A stretch of DNA of 8,971 nucleotides from Candidatus Aminicenantota bacterium (GTDB lineage: Bacteria > Acidobacteriota > Aminicenantia > Aminicenantales > Aminicenantaceae). The notes under the pieces were generated by a model. It was not told the origin of the DNA. It worked only from the letters and a program-made list of their open reading frames with translations, and did no database searches. The DNA lies in contig JAUWYH010000049.1 of the NCBI GenBank assembly GCA_030615975.1, positions 1 through 8,971 on the forward strand. The letters are read 5' to 3'. Below are positions 1 through 7,034 of the stretch, one piece after another; the first letter of the stretch is position 1; each line of letters starts with the position of its first letter. The translations under genes and the position numbers were made by a program.

Positions 1-774
1 GATTTCATCTCTGGAAAATACTGGTCCTTCTTGGCAGGTTTTGAGCCATTCTGGTTTTTCATTTTTCTTTATTCTTCTTACGCATCCCCAGCAGGCCCCA
101 ATTCCACAACCCATAATGGATTCGAGCGAGAATTCGGCCGGGATTTTTTTTGCCTGAGCGAAAAGTGCAATTTTTTCCATCATAGGTTCTGGACCACAGG
201 CAAATATGAAAGATGGATTCAGTTTATTAAGTTCTTGCTCGAAAAAGTCACTGACTACGCCTTTAAACCCGAAAGAACCGTCATCGGTTGAACAGAATAA
301 ATCGAATCCATTTCTCTCTATTTTCTCTTTTAAGGGGAGGTCTCGAAGTGTCTTGCCTCCGTAAAAGAGTTTAACTGATGTCCCTTGGGATCGAAGTGTT
401 TGGACCAAAAAATAAATAGGGGCTATCCCTCTTCCACCTCCGATTGCAACCGCCTCTTTTTCTTTAAATTCCGGTCCTATAGTGAATCCTTTTCCCAAGG
501 GTCCTAAAATATCGAGAGAATCATTCATCTCTTTTTGACTGAGAAGTGAAGTCCCGACTCCCGTTATTTGAAAGAATATCTGAATACTCTTTTTATTTTT
601 AGAATGGATGCTAAAAGGACGTCGTAATAGAGGATAAGAATAAGGACCAATACGAACCATTATAAACTGACCGGGGTGAGCTTCAAGGGCAATTCTTGGA
701 GATTCTAAAGAGAGGAGATAATAATCTCTCCAACTTTCCTTATGAGATATTCGCGCTTGAGGATCTTTAATCAT
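1..774 (-). CDS. pyrK: Dihydroorotate dehydrogenase electron transfer subunit (PyrK-type FAD/[2Fe-2S] flavoprotein), 3' end cut by window edge
   Basis: In class 1B dihydroorotate dehydrogenase, PyrK passes electrons from the PyrD flavin through a [2Fe-2S] cluster and FAD to NAD+ during pyrimidine synthesis in the cytoplasm. The 258 visible codons have no stop, because the gene runs off the left edge. Reading order: RRPFS (residues 51-55) and TGVGT (71-75) for FAD binding, GPLGKGF (91-97), an NAD-binding glycine loop GGGRGIAP (112-119), CGPEPMM (193-199), then cluster ligands Cys223, Cys228, Cys231 and Cys247 in a CGIGACWGC...C pattern followed by GPVF. This layout and near-complete length match PyrK. 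ATG at 774 is the first start after an in-frame stop; only a weak purine stretch (AAAGAG) precedes it. The loop reads GGGRG where GGGIG is more common. pyrD often sits beside pyrK and could lie to the left, outside the window. A related ferredoxin-NADP reductase-like subunit is the main alternative. Confidence 0.9.
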   Translation of the reverse strand, partial: MIKDPQARISHKESWRDYYLLSLESPRIALEAHPGQFIMVRIGPYSYPLLRRPFSIHSKNKKSIQIFFQITGVGTSLLSQKEMNDSLDILGPLGKGFTIGPEFKEKEAVAIGGGRGIAPIYFLVQTLRSQGTSVKLFYGGKTLRDLPLKEKIERNGFDLFCSTDDGSFGFKGVVSDFFEQELNKLNPSFIFACGPEPMMEKIALFAQAKKIPAEFSLESIMGCGIGACWGCVRRIKKNEKPEWLKTCQEGPVFSRDEI

Positions 775-796
775 AGAGTTTCTCTTTACCGAGAAA

Positions 797-825
797 AAAA
801 TATCAGAATCTCATCTCGATGGCAA
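797..825 (-). promoter_or_regulatory. Candidate sigma70-type promoter for pyrK
   Basis: On the minus strand, TTGCCA (820-825, 5 of 6 matches to the -35 consensus) is followed by a 17-base spacer and TATTTT (797-802, 4 of 6). A TG one base upstream of the -10 box makes it an extended -10. Transcription would start near 790, giving a leader of about 16 bases before the pyrK ATG at 774. This is assigned by motif and spacing only. Confidence 0.5.
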
Positions 826-833
826 TAAAAACT

Positions 834-863
834 TTGACAACAGTCTAATATTTCTGTTAATAA
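834..863 (+). promoter_or_regulatory. Candidate sigma70-type promoter for the aminotransferase-rhodanese-MauE cluster
   Basis: A perfect TTGACA (834-839) is followed at 17 bases by TTAATA (857-862) or at 18 bases by TAATAA (858-863). The -10 match is weak. Transcription would begin near 870, leaving a leader of roughly 35 bases that contains the AGGAGG site of the aminotransferase. The -35 box lies 8 bases from the -35 box of the opposing pyrK promoter. Confidence 0.45.
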
Positions 864-890
864 TCAAATTTCCAAATCATTATTCAATAC

Positions 891-896
891 AGGAGG
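891..896 (+). promoter_or_regulatory. Strong ribosome binding site of the aminotransferase gene
   Basis: A full AGGAGG lies 9 bases upstream of the ATG at 906. It fixes that start and shows that the organism uses canonical Shine-Dalgarno initiation for at least some genes. Confidence 0.8.
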
Positions 897-905
897 GACA
901 CATAG

Positions 906-2099
906 ATGAATATATCCAAAAGGGGTCAAAAAATCCAGCCCTCCCCGATAAGAAAATTAAAGCCTTATGCTGACAGGGCTCAAGAACAGGGAATTCATGT
1001 TTATTTTCTGAATATTGGTCAGCCTGATATTCCAACTCCTCAACCTGTTTTGGAAGCCTTTCGTGACTACGATGAAAAGGTCCTTAGCTATGGGCCCGCT
1101 CAAGGATTCCTGGAGCTAAGAGAGGCTATTGCTGACTATTTTAACTTTTATAATATCCCTTTGAATTCTGAGAATGTGATCATCACTATAGGGGGTTCTG
1201 AAGCCATCCATTTCTCTTTTAGTGTGGTGGCAGATCCAGGCCAAGAGATCATCATTCCCGAGCCTTTTTACACCAATTATAACGGGTATGCAGCCTTTGC
1301 CGATGTGAAAATTTCTCCTCTCACTTTAAGTGTGGAGGATGGGTTCCGCCTTCCCTCCAGAGAAGAAATAGAGAAGAGGATAACTCCAAAAACAAGGGCA
1401 ATCCTTATCTGTTCTCCCAATAATCCTACAGGTACTGTTTACTCAGAGAAGGAGCTGGAGAGAGTTGTTTCTTTGGTCAAAAAACATGATCTTTTTTTGA
1501 TCGGGGATGAGGTATATAAGGAGTTTGTTTACGATGGTGAAAGACACAAGAGTATCTTAGAATATGAGGAAGTAAAGGATAGAGTCATAGTCGTCGACAG
1601 CATCTCCAAACGTTTTAGCTGCTGTGGCGCTCGAATAGGTGCTGTCATCACAAGGAATGATGAATTATACCAGTCCATTCTGAAATTTGCTCAGGCAAGG
1701 CTTTGTCCTCCCTCAGTAGAGCAGAAGGCTGCTCTTGCTGCCTACCGAATGGGAAAAGGTTATTTCAATGAAGTGAGAGAAGAATACCAGAAAAGAAGAG
1801 ATATTTTATATGAGGGGTTGAAAGATATTCCTGGAATTGTGATTCGTAAGCCTCAAGGAGCTTTCTATATCATCGTCAGGCTGCCTATAAAGGATAACGA
1901 ACATTTTGTTTTATGGATGCTTACGGATTTTCATCTTAATAAGGAGACAGTTATGGTCTCTCCAGCCAAAGGTTTCTATTCCTCTCCTGGTAAGGGAAAA
2001 GATGAAGTGAGAATAGCTTATGTCCTCAAGGAGGAGGATTTGAGAAGAGCCATAGAAGTTTTTAAGGAAGGTCTTAAGAAATATCTGAGCCTCTTTTAA
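906..2099 (+). CDS. Class I pyridoxal-phosphate-dependent aminotransferase (aspartate aminotransferase-like)
   Basis: This cytoplasmic fold-type I PLP enzyme would move an amino group between an amino acid and a 2-oxoacid, commonly 2-oxoglutarate. The 397 residues match the usual family length. Visible hallmarks are the N-terminal LNIGQPDIPTP (35-45), SPNNPTG (170-176), GDEVY with Asp201 (pairs with the pyridine nitrogen) and Tyr204, the Schiff-base lysine Lys235 in DSISKRFS, Arg243 for the cofactor phosphate, and C-terminal Arg369 in VRIAY, which should bind the substrate carboxylate. The start has a strong AGGAGG. Substrate cannot be settled from sequence: aspartate, alanine, aromatic or branched-chain amino acids are possible, so no symbol is given. 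It is first in a rightward cluster, 10 bases ahead of the rhodanese gene. Confidence 0.93.
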   Translation: MNISKRGQKIQPSPIRKLKPYADRAQEQGIHVYFLNIGQPDIPTPQPVLEAFRDYDEKVLSYGPAQGFLELREAIADYFNFYNIPLNSENVIITIGGSEAIHFSFSVVADPGQEIIIPEPFYTNYNGYAAFADVKISPLTLSVEDGFRLPSREEIEKRITPKTRAILICSPNNPTGTVYSEKELERVVSLVKKHDLFLIGDEVYKEFVYDGERHKSILEYEEVKDRVIVVDSISKRFSCCGARIGAVITRNDELYQSILKFAQARLCPPSVEQKAALAAYRMGKGYFNEVREEYQKRRDILYEGLKDIPGIVIRKPQGAFYIIVRLPIKDNEHFVLWMLTDFHLNKETVMVSPAKGFYSSPGKGKDEVRIAYVLKEEDLRRAIEVFKEGLKKYLSLF

Positions 2100-2109
2100 T
2101 CTAAGTTTA

Positions 2110-2598
2110 ATGGCGCAAAAAAAGCTTGTTCAGCAGATCGTTTTCATCCTGATTTTAAGCTCAATCATTGGACTGGGAGCGAATTTTCATCTCATTAAAA
2201 AATATTTTCAAGGAGAATTCAGGCAGAGTTTCTTCTCTTCCGAGAAATTTCCATCTATCACTTTTATCACTCTCGCCGAGGCAGAAGAACTTTTTTTTTC
2301 GAAAGACACTATTTTTATCGACAGTCGACCTGAAGGGGACTACTTGGTGGGGCACATCTTGGGAGCCTTGAATATTCCGTTTGAGCAACATAAAGAGGTA
2401 AAGATTCTAACTCGGCTTGATCTTTCTCCTGAAGAAATTCTGGTGGTTTATTGTGATGGAAGCGAGTGCCAGTCAAGCGTGGAATTGGCGAAATTCCTCG
2501 ATGCACAGGGCTTTAAGTCCATCAAGGTTTTTTTTGGAGGCTGGACAGAATGGGTTCAAGCTGGACTCCCCGTCTCTATAGAAAATGATTGGAAATAA
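2110..2598 (+). CDS. Membrane-anchored rhodanese-like sulfurtransferase
   Basis: The protein is one rhodanese domain on an N-terminal membrane anchor. Lys4 and Lys5 precede a hydrophobic helix at about 9-25; the rhodanese domain spans about 52-158. Domain marks are IDSRPEGDYLVGHILGALNIP (70-90), the active-site loop beginning at Cys115 in VVYCDGSEC, a second cysteine at 120, and the closing FFGGWTEWVQAGLP (141-154). Rhodaneses carry a persulfide on the loop cysteine. With positive charge before the helix and no evident signal-peptidase site, I infer that the domain faces outward. The gene begins 10 bases after the aminotransferase stop without a clear Shine-Dalgarno site and overlaps the next gene by 14 bases, so translational coupling is likely. 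Nine T bases at 2291-2299 lie inside the frame, which stays open. The acceptor is unknown. Confidence 0.87.
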   Translation: MAQKKLVQQIVFILILSSIIGLGANFHLIKKYFQGEFRQSFFSSEKFPSITFITLAEAEELFFSKDTIFIDSRPEGDYLVGHILGALNIPFEQHKEVKILTRLDLSPEEILVVYCDGSECQSSVELAKFLDAQGFKSIKVFFGGWTEWVQAGLPVSIENDWK

Positions 2599-3031
2599 AT
2601 ACCTTGTTTTTTACTTCCGTATTATTTTGGGTGGAGTGTTTATCTGGGCAGGGCTCTTAAAAATATTTGATCCTTTGGGATTTGCCGAGACCATCGCCAA
2701 CTTCAGAGTATTTCCTCAGTGGATATCCTTTTTCCTAGCATTGATGCTTCCCTGGATCGAGGTTATCAGCGGGGTCTTTTTGATCTTGGGTCTGTTTCGA
2801 CACGCAAGCGCTCTTATTCTTTCCCTTCTTTTAGCTGCTTTTTTGGTCTTGATTGTTGTAACCATCATGAGAGGAATCGATATAGATTGCGGATGTTTTG
2901 GGAGCTTCAGCCAAAAAGTGGATTACAAATTGATATTAACTGATTGTGTTCTGTTGTTTTTATCTTTAAATATATTTTTTTCAAAGTCTGATCATTTTGT
3001 ACTTTTCAGAAAAAAGGGGATATTACCGTAA
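2585..3031 (+). CDS. MauE/DoxX-like four-helix membrane protein with CGCFG motif
   Basis: This is a 148-residue integral membrane protein with helices at about 7-27, 45-70, 73-95 and 115-132. Family marks are the first helix running into GLLKIFDP (23-30) and a cysteine pair in DCGCFGS (101-107; Cys102 and Cys104) between helices 3 and 4. MauE, the namesake, is needed for methylamine dehydrogenase maturation, which involves disulfide formation; DoxX relatives have redox-linked roles. No methylamine genes are present, so a general thiol-redox role is inferred. If the N-terminus is inside, the cysteine loop is outside, on the same side as the rhodanese domain encoded just before it. The ATG overlaps the rhodanese gene by 14 bases and has no clear Shine-Dalgarno site, suggesting coupled translation. 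The last helix is followed by a basic tail (FRKKG), consistent with a cytoplasmic C-terminus. Confidence 0.82.
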   Translation: MIGNKYLVFYFRIILGGVFIWAGLLKIFDPLGFAETIANFRVFPQWISFFLALMLPWIEVISGVFLILGLFRHASALILSLLLAAFLVLIVVTIMRGIDIDCGCFGSFSQKVDYKLILTDCVLLFLSLNIFFSKSDHFVLFRKKGILP

Positions 3032-3057
3032 TTCCGTAACTCATTAGCTCCGTTGAG

Positions 3058-3091
3058 AAAAAAGGGGACAGCGTGCTGTCCCACTTTTTTT
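3058..3091. terminator. Terminator-like perfect hairpin (GGGACAGC/GCTGTCCC)
   Basis: GGGACAGC (3065-3072) and GCTGTCCC (3075-3082) form a perfect inverted repeat, realistically a 7-pair stem with a CGTG loop. Six A bases lie before it (3058-3063) and seven T bases after it (3085-3091), so it could end transcription from either side. It sits 27 bases after the MauE-like gene. AAAAGGGGACAG-type hairpins also occur as dispersed repeats in many bacterial genomes, so it may be a repeat unit that serves as a terminator. Confidence 0.6.
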
Positions 3092-3104
3092 CCCACTTGT
3101 TAGA

Positions 3105-3171
3105 CCCATTCGGGGAATGGGCCCTACATCTTTCTTCTCATCAGGGCTGATGAGGGCATCGGGCCCTACAT
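3105..3171. repeat. Cluster of small hairpins with an 11-base direct repeat
   Basis: CCCATTC (3105-3111) and GAATGGG (3115-3121) form a 7-pair stem with a GGG loop. TCATCA (3138-3143) and TGATGA (3148-3153) form a 6-pair stem with a GGGC loop. The string GGGCCCTACAT occurs twice, at 3119-3129 and 3161-3171. The second copy opens a T run (3171-3176). The pattern resembles degenerate copies of an intergenic palindromic repeat. No gene is visible between 3032 and 3273. Confidence 0.6.
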
Positions 3172-3273
3172 TTTTTATTTTGCTCTAGTTGCTTCACTTT
3201 ATGCTCATTTTATGCGGTGAAATTTTTGTTTTCCATCACGGAAAAAGAGATGCTTACGTTACCTCAATATCAC

Positions 3274-3302
3274 TTGAATTTTACAGGTATAGTATGTATA
3301 TT
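3274..3302 (+). promoter_or_regulatory. ppdK: Candidate sigma70-type promoter for ppdK
   Basis: TTGAAT (3274-3279, 4 of 6) and TATATT (3297-3302, 5 of 6) are separated by exactly 17 bases. The predicted start of transcription near 3309 is about 22 bases before the ATG at 3331 and leaves the AAGGAG ribosome site inside the leader. An in-frame ATG at 3217 lies upstream of this promoter and could not be translated from this transcript. Confidence 0.55.
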
Positions 3303-3317
3303 CTTGAGGGAGTTAAA

Positions 3318-3323
3318 AAGGAG
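3318..3323 (+). promoter_or_regulatory. ppdK: Ribosome binding site that decides the ppdK start
   Basis: AAGGAG lies 7 bases before the ATG at 3331. No comparable site precedes the in-frame ATG at 3217. The family's N-terminal sequence begins just after residue 1 of the shorter form (KHVYFF), so the shorter start is preferred. Confidence 0.8.
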
Positions 3324-3330
3324 TAAGAAG

Positions 3331-6045
3331 ATGAGTAGAAAACATGTATACTTTTTCGCCAAAGGTCATGTTGAAGGCAACAAGGATATGAAGGATATCC
3401 TTGGAGGGAAAGGCGCAAATCTGGCTGAGATGGTCGGAATTGATTTACCAGTTCCTCCAGGTTTTACTATTTCTACTGAGGTTTGTAATCTTTTTGCCAA
3501 GTCAGAGAGCAGAATTCCAGCCAATGCTGAGGAAGAAATACTTACAAATCTTGAAAGACTGGCGGATTTGACTCAACAAGGATTTGGAGACGAAGAAAAC
3601 CCTCTGCTTGTTTCTGTCCGCTCTGGATCTAAGTTTTCTATGCCAGGGATGATGGATACGGTTTTAAACCTTGGTCTTAATGACAAAACTGTGGAAGGAT
3701 TGGCGCGAAAGAGCAAAGATAGACGATTTGTTTTGGACTGCTATCGCCGCTTGCTTCATATGTTTGGAGATGTTGTTATGGGGATTCCCAAAAAAAAGTT
3801 TGAGGAAATTCTGAAGCACAAAAAAAAGGAAAAGAAAATCGAGTATGATTTTGAACTCTCAGAGAAAGCTCTGGAAGAGCTTATCTCTGAATATAAAAGA
3901 CTAATCAAAAGGGACTCAGGAAAGAATTTTCCACAGAATGTCAGAGACCAGCTACTTATGGCTATTTCTGCTGTTTTTAAATCATGGAACAATCCTAGAG
4001 CAGTGACCTACCGACGTTTGAATTATATTCCAGATGACCTAGGTACTGCGGTCAATATCCAACAGATGGTTTTTGGCAATTTTGGCGAGAACTCAGCGAC
4101 TGGAGTGGGGTTTACTCGAAATCCAGCGACTGGAGATAAAGAACTCTATGGTGAATATCTGTTTAACGCTCAGGGAGAAGATGTTGTAGCCGGCATTCGA
4201 ACACCTTCTCCTCTTAAGTCATTAGAGAAGGAAATGCCCTCTGCTTATAAAGAGTTGAAAGAAATCACCAACAGATTAGAGAAGCATTACAGAGATGTTC
4301 AAGATTTTGAGTTTACTATCCAAGAAGGATATCTTTACATGCTCCAAACTCGGAGCGGAAAAAGAACAGGACAGGCTGCAGTAAAGATTGCAGTTGATTT
4401 AGTTGAGGAAGGCTTGATTAGCAAAGAACAGGCCATTTTGATGGTCGAGCCTGAGGCTTTAAACCAGCTACTTCATCCTGTATTTGATGCAAGGGAAAGG
4501 CAAAAGTATGAAGTCCTTGCTGGCGGGTTGGCTGCTTCTCCTGGTGCAGCAGCAGGGCAAGTGGTTTTTACAGCCGATGATGCAGTTGCCTGGAAGAAAG
4601 AGGGGAAAAAGGTTATTCTGGTGAGGGAAGAGACATCTCCCGATGATATTCATGGAATGAGTGCCTCCCAGGGTATTCTTACAGCCACAGGTGGGATGAC
4701 TTCTCATGCAGCTGTGGTTGGGCGTCAGATGGGGAAGCCTTCTGTAGTCGGGTGCGGAGAAATAAAGTTCGATGAAGAACAAAAAATTTTTCAAGTGGGA
4801 AAAACACAAGTTAAAGAAGGCGATTGGATTTCTATTGATGGAACTTTAGGAGAAGTACTTCACGGCCAAATTCCATCCCAGCCTTCTGAAATCATCCAGG
4901 TTATCCGGGGAGAAAAAAAGCCTGAAGAATCTAAGATTTATGAGAATTTTATAGAACTTCTTTTTTGGGCTGACCAGATTAAAAAGTTAGGAGTTCGAGC
5001 GAATACGGATACTCCAGAGGATGCGAAGGTGGCTCTTGCTTTTGGGGCAGAAGGTATTGGTTTGGCTCGGACAGAACATATGTTTTTTGAAAAGGAAAGG
5101 CTTCCTTTCATTAAAGAAATGATTCTCTCTGAAACAGAAGAGGAAAGGAGGAAAGCGTTAAGAAAGCTTTTGCCCTTCCAGAAAAAAGATTTTTACGGGT
5201 TATTTAAAGAAATGAAAGGTTATCCTGTGACAATACGTACACTCGACCCCCCTCTTCATGAGTTTCTGCCCCGCAGAGAAGATCTTATGGTTGAGATAGC
5301 AGTGTTAAAGGCTTCGGGAAGCAAGCAGACAGAAAAAATAAAGGAATTGGAGAAATTACTGGAACGTGTCAAAGCCCTTTCTGAGTTTAACCCCATGCTT
5401 GGCCACAGAGGTTGCCGCTTGGGAATTTCCTATCCCGAAATTATTGAGATGCAGGTCACTGCTATTTTTGAGGCTGTTTGCCAATTAGCTAAGGAGAGGG
5501 AAAAGGTTTGTCCAGAAATCATGGTTCCTCTTGTGGGGATAAAGGAAGAATTTGTCAACCAGAAAAGAATAATAAAAAGAGTGGCTGAGGAGGTGATGGA
5601 AAGATATAAAGTCAAGATTGAATATTCAGTCGGAACTATGATTGAGATTCCAAGAGCCGCTATTACTGCTGATGAAATTGCCCAGGATGCAGAGTTTTTC
5701 TCCTTCGGAACCAATGATCTTACCCAAACAATTTATGGTCTTTCACGTGATGATGGGGCTGATTTTCTTGCCTATTATCTGGCTCATGGAATCTGGAAGA
5801 ATAACCCGTTTGAGACAATAGATACAGGAGGGGTTGGCGAGCTTATGAAGATGGCTGTTGAGAAGGGGCGTCAAACCCGACCCGACCTAAAAATCGGGAT
5901 ATGTGGCGTTCATGGTGGAGATCCTCGTTCAATTTTCTTCTGCCACAAAATCGGGCTGAATTATGTGAGCTGTTCTGCCTATCAGGTTCCTATAGCTCGT
6001 TTGGCTGCGGCTCAGATCACGCTGAAGGAGAAAGAGAGTAATTAG
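3331..6045 (+). CDS. ppdK: Pyruvate, phosphate dikinase
   Basis: PPDK interconverts pyruvate, ATP and phosphate with PEP, AMP and pyrophosphate in the cytoplasm, and can serve either glycolysis or gluconeogenesis. From ATG 3331 it has 904 residues, slightly longer than usual (about 875-900). Order: ATP-grasp nucleotide-binding region (GGKGANLAEM near the start, then VSVRSGSKFSMPGMMDT), phosphohistidine domain with His459 in GGMTSHAAVVG, then the PEP/pyruvate barrel with Arg580 (ARTEHMF), Arg636 (TIRTLDPPLHEF), the VGTMIEIPRAA strand, SFGTNDLTQ, and the general-acid cysteine Cys858 in GICG. Residue 860 is Val (GTT) where the family normally has Glu in CGEHGG, and a later SCSPFRVP-type segment reads SCSAYQVP. 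No PPDK regulatory protein gene is in the window. The gene has its own promoter and ribosome site and appears to be transcribed alone; it converges on proline dehydrogenase 77 bases downstream. Confidence 0.96.
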   Translation: MSRKHVYFFAKGHVEGNKDMKDILGGKGANLAEMVGIDLPVPPGFTISTEVCNLFAKSESRIPANAEEEILTNLERLADLTQQGFGDEENPLLVSVRSGSKFSMPGMMDTVLNLGLNDKTVEGLARKSKDRRFVLDCYRRLLHMFGDVVMGIPKKKFEEILKHKKKEKKIEYDFELSEKALEELISEYKRLIKRDSGKNFPQNVRDQLLMAISAVFKSWNNPRAVTYRRLNYIPDDLGTAVNIQQMVFGNFGENSATGVGFTRNPATGDKELYGEYLFNAQGEDVVAGIRTPSPLKSLEKEMPSAYKELKEITNRLEKHYRDVQDFEFTIQEGYLYMLQTRSGKRTGQAAVKIAVDLVEEGLISKEQAILMVEPEALNQLLHPVFDARERQKYEVLAGGLAASPGAAAGQVVFTADDAVAWKKEGKKVILVREETSPDDIHGMSASQGILTATGGMTSHAAVVGRQMGKPSVVGCGEIKFDEEQKIFQVGKTQVKEGDWISIDGTLGEVLHGQIPSQPSEIIQVIRGEKKPEESKIYENFIELLFWADQIKKLGVRANTDTPEDAKVALAFGAEGIGLARTEHMFFEKERLPFIKEMILSETEEERRKALRKLLPFQKKDFYGLFKEMKGYPVTIRTLDPPLHEFLPRREDLMVEIAVLKASGSKQTEKIKELEKLLERVKALSEFNPMLGHRGCRLGISYPEIIEMQVTAIFEAVCQLAKEREKVCPEIMVPLVGIKEEFVNQKRIIKRVAEEVMERYKVKIEYSVGTMIEIPRAAITADEIAQDAEFFSFGTNDLTQTIYGLSRDDGADFLAYYLAHGIWKNNPFETIDTGGVGELMKMAVEKGRQTRPDLKIGICGVHGGDPRSIFFCHKIGLNYVSCSAYQVPIARLAAAQITLKEKESN

Positions 6046-6086
6046 AAATTAGTAAGTGGTATGTAGAAACCGTTATTATCCAACTG

Positions 6087-6096
6087 ATCAGCTGAT
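6087..6096. repeat. 10-base perfect palindrome in the ppdK/proline dehydrogenase gap
   Basis: ATCAGCTGAT reads the same on both strands. It lies in the 77-base gap where ppdK and proline dehydrogenase converge. There is no loop and no adjacent T run on either side long enough to call a terminator; chance is a fair explanation. Confidence 0.3.
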
Positions 6097-6122
6097 ACGT
6101 TTTCTTTCCTATTCTATTGCGG

Positions 6123-7034
6123 CTAATGCTTGCCAGCGGTCTTATGTAAAATATTCTTCAAAATGTAAGCAGCCATTGCCGGATTTGCAGCCAGTCTTCT
6201 TTTGCAGTAGGCTATGGCATATTTCCATTTTTCCGCAAACGGAACATAAAGGCGAACAAGGATCCCATTTTTAATAAGCTCATCCTGAAAGGATTGCTTC
6301 GGGACACCCATAAGCATCTGAACTTCGTAAAAATCCTTTTTCATATTCAACTTTTCGGCAATGTTGACGGCTTCAATTATGAGTGCTTCATCATGAGAAG
6401 CGATCTCAGGATAATGGCCTTCCTTAAACAAAAGTTCCACCTGCTGAAGCAGCTTTTTCTTCATTTCAGGCTTGCTTTGGAGGGCTATATCCTTCGGTTC
6501 ATTGTATATGCCAATGCAAATACGGATGCGGGCGTTCAAACCTTTTAAGGATTTTATGTCATCATCAGTGCGAAAAAGACGGGATTGCAACACGGTCCCA
6601 AAAGTCGGATGATCCTTATTCAAAGCACGGAAGATATCCAGAGTCATATCGGTAAAGGAATGATCCTCCATATCCAGAGTTACTTTTATATTATTCTGTT
6701 CTGCTCGTGCGACAATCCCCCCGATGACTTTTTTACAGTGCTCTGTGCCACGGTGGCTTCCCAGCTGTGTGGGCTTTAAGGAGATGGTTGCATAATCCTG
6801 GTGACCCAGCGTTTCGATAAGTCTTTCGTATACATTGACAATGTACTGGACTTCCTCGTCGCTTTCCAGCTCCTCACCCAGCAGGTCTATTGTGGAGCAC
6901 ACAAGTCTTTCTTCCCAAAACTTTTGGGCGGTGCCTATCGCTGCTTCAATGCTGTCACCTGCAACATAAGGGCTGGCAAAAAGCCTGACCAGGGGAGTAG
7001 GGGCGAGATTGATAATAAATTTTTTTAAACCCAT
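6123..7034 (-). CDS. Monofunctional proline dehydrogenase family protein
   Basis: Proline dehydrogenase oxidises proline to pyrroline-5-carboxylate with FAD, passing electrons to quinone or another acceptor. The 303 residues fit the bacterial single-domain form. Visible marks are LKPTQLG with Lys87, DMED with Asp121, VLQSRL (148-153), SHDEALI (213-219), YEVQMLMGVP (236-245), and RLYVPFAEKW (261-270) followed by Arg279-Arg280; in the family Lys87 and the arginine pair bind the substrate carboxylate. The segment RICIGIYNEP (171-180) has Ile174 where characterised enzymes usually have Lys in a VKGAY motif, so this is a divergent subfamily and substrate certainty is lower. ATG 7034 is preceded by AAAGGAA at good spacing. 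No pyrroline-5-carboxylate dehydrogenase gene is in the window. It is divergent from the deacetylase-like gene and its codons seem somewhat richer in G and C than neighbours by eye. Confidence 0.85.
   Translation of the reverse strand: MGLKKFIINLAPTPLVRLFASPYVAGDSIEAAIGTAQKFWEERLVCSTIDLLGEELESDEEVQYIVNVYERLIETLGHQDYATISLKPTQLGSHRGTEHCKKVIGGIVARAEQNNIKVTLDMEDHSFTDMTLDIFRALNKDHPTFGTVLQSRLFRTDDDIKSLKGLNARIRICIGIYNEPKDIALQSKPEMKKKLLQQVELLFKEGHYPEIASHDEALIIEAVNIAEKLNMKKDFYEVQMLMGVPKQSFQDELIKNGILVRLYVPFAEKWKYAIAYCKRRLAANPAMAAYILKNILHKTAGKH

Noticed and set aside
31..291. 86-codon plus-strand open frame near the left edge
   Set aside because: It lies antisense inside pyrK, whose minus-strand frame has clear FAD, NAD and iron-sulfur motifs; no family marks in the plus frame.
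2291..2299. Possible frameshift at nine T bases in the rhodanese gene
   Set aside because: The frame stays open through the run and both sides belong to the same intact rhodanese domain.
4468..4809. 113-codon minus-strand open frame inside ppdK
   Set aside because: Shadow of the conserved phosphohistidine domain of PPDK; no ribosome site or family resemblance.
6046..6122. Rho-independent terminator between ppdK and proline dehydrogenase
   Set aside because: Only a loopless 10-base palindrome is present, with no GC-rich stem followed by a T run on either strand.
6056..7028. Several short plus-strand open frames across this stretch
   Set aside because: All lie wholly or almost wholly antisense to proline dehydrogenase, which has conserved motifs; their translations resemble no family.
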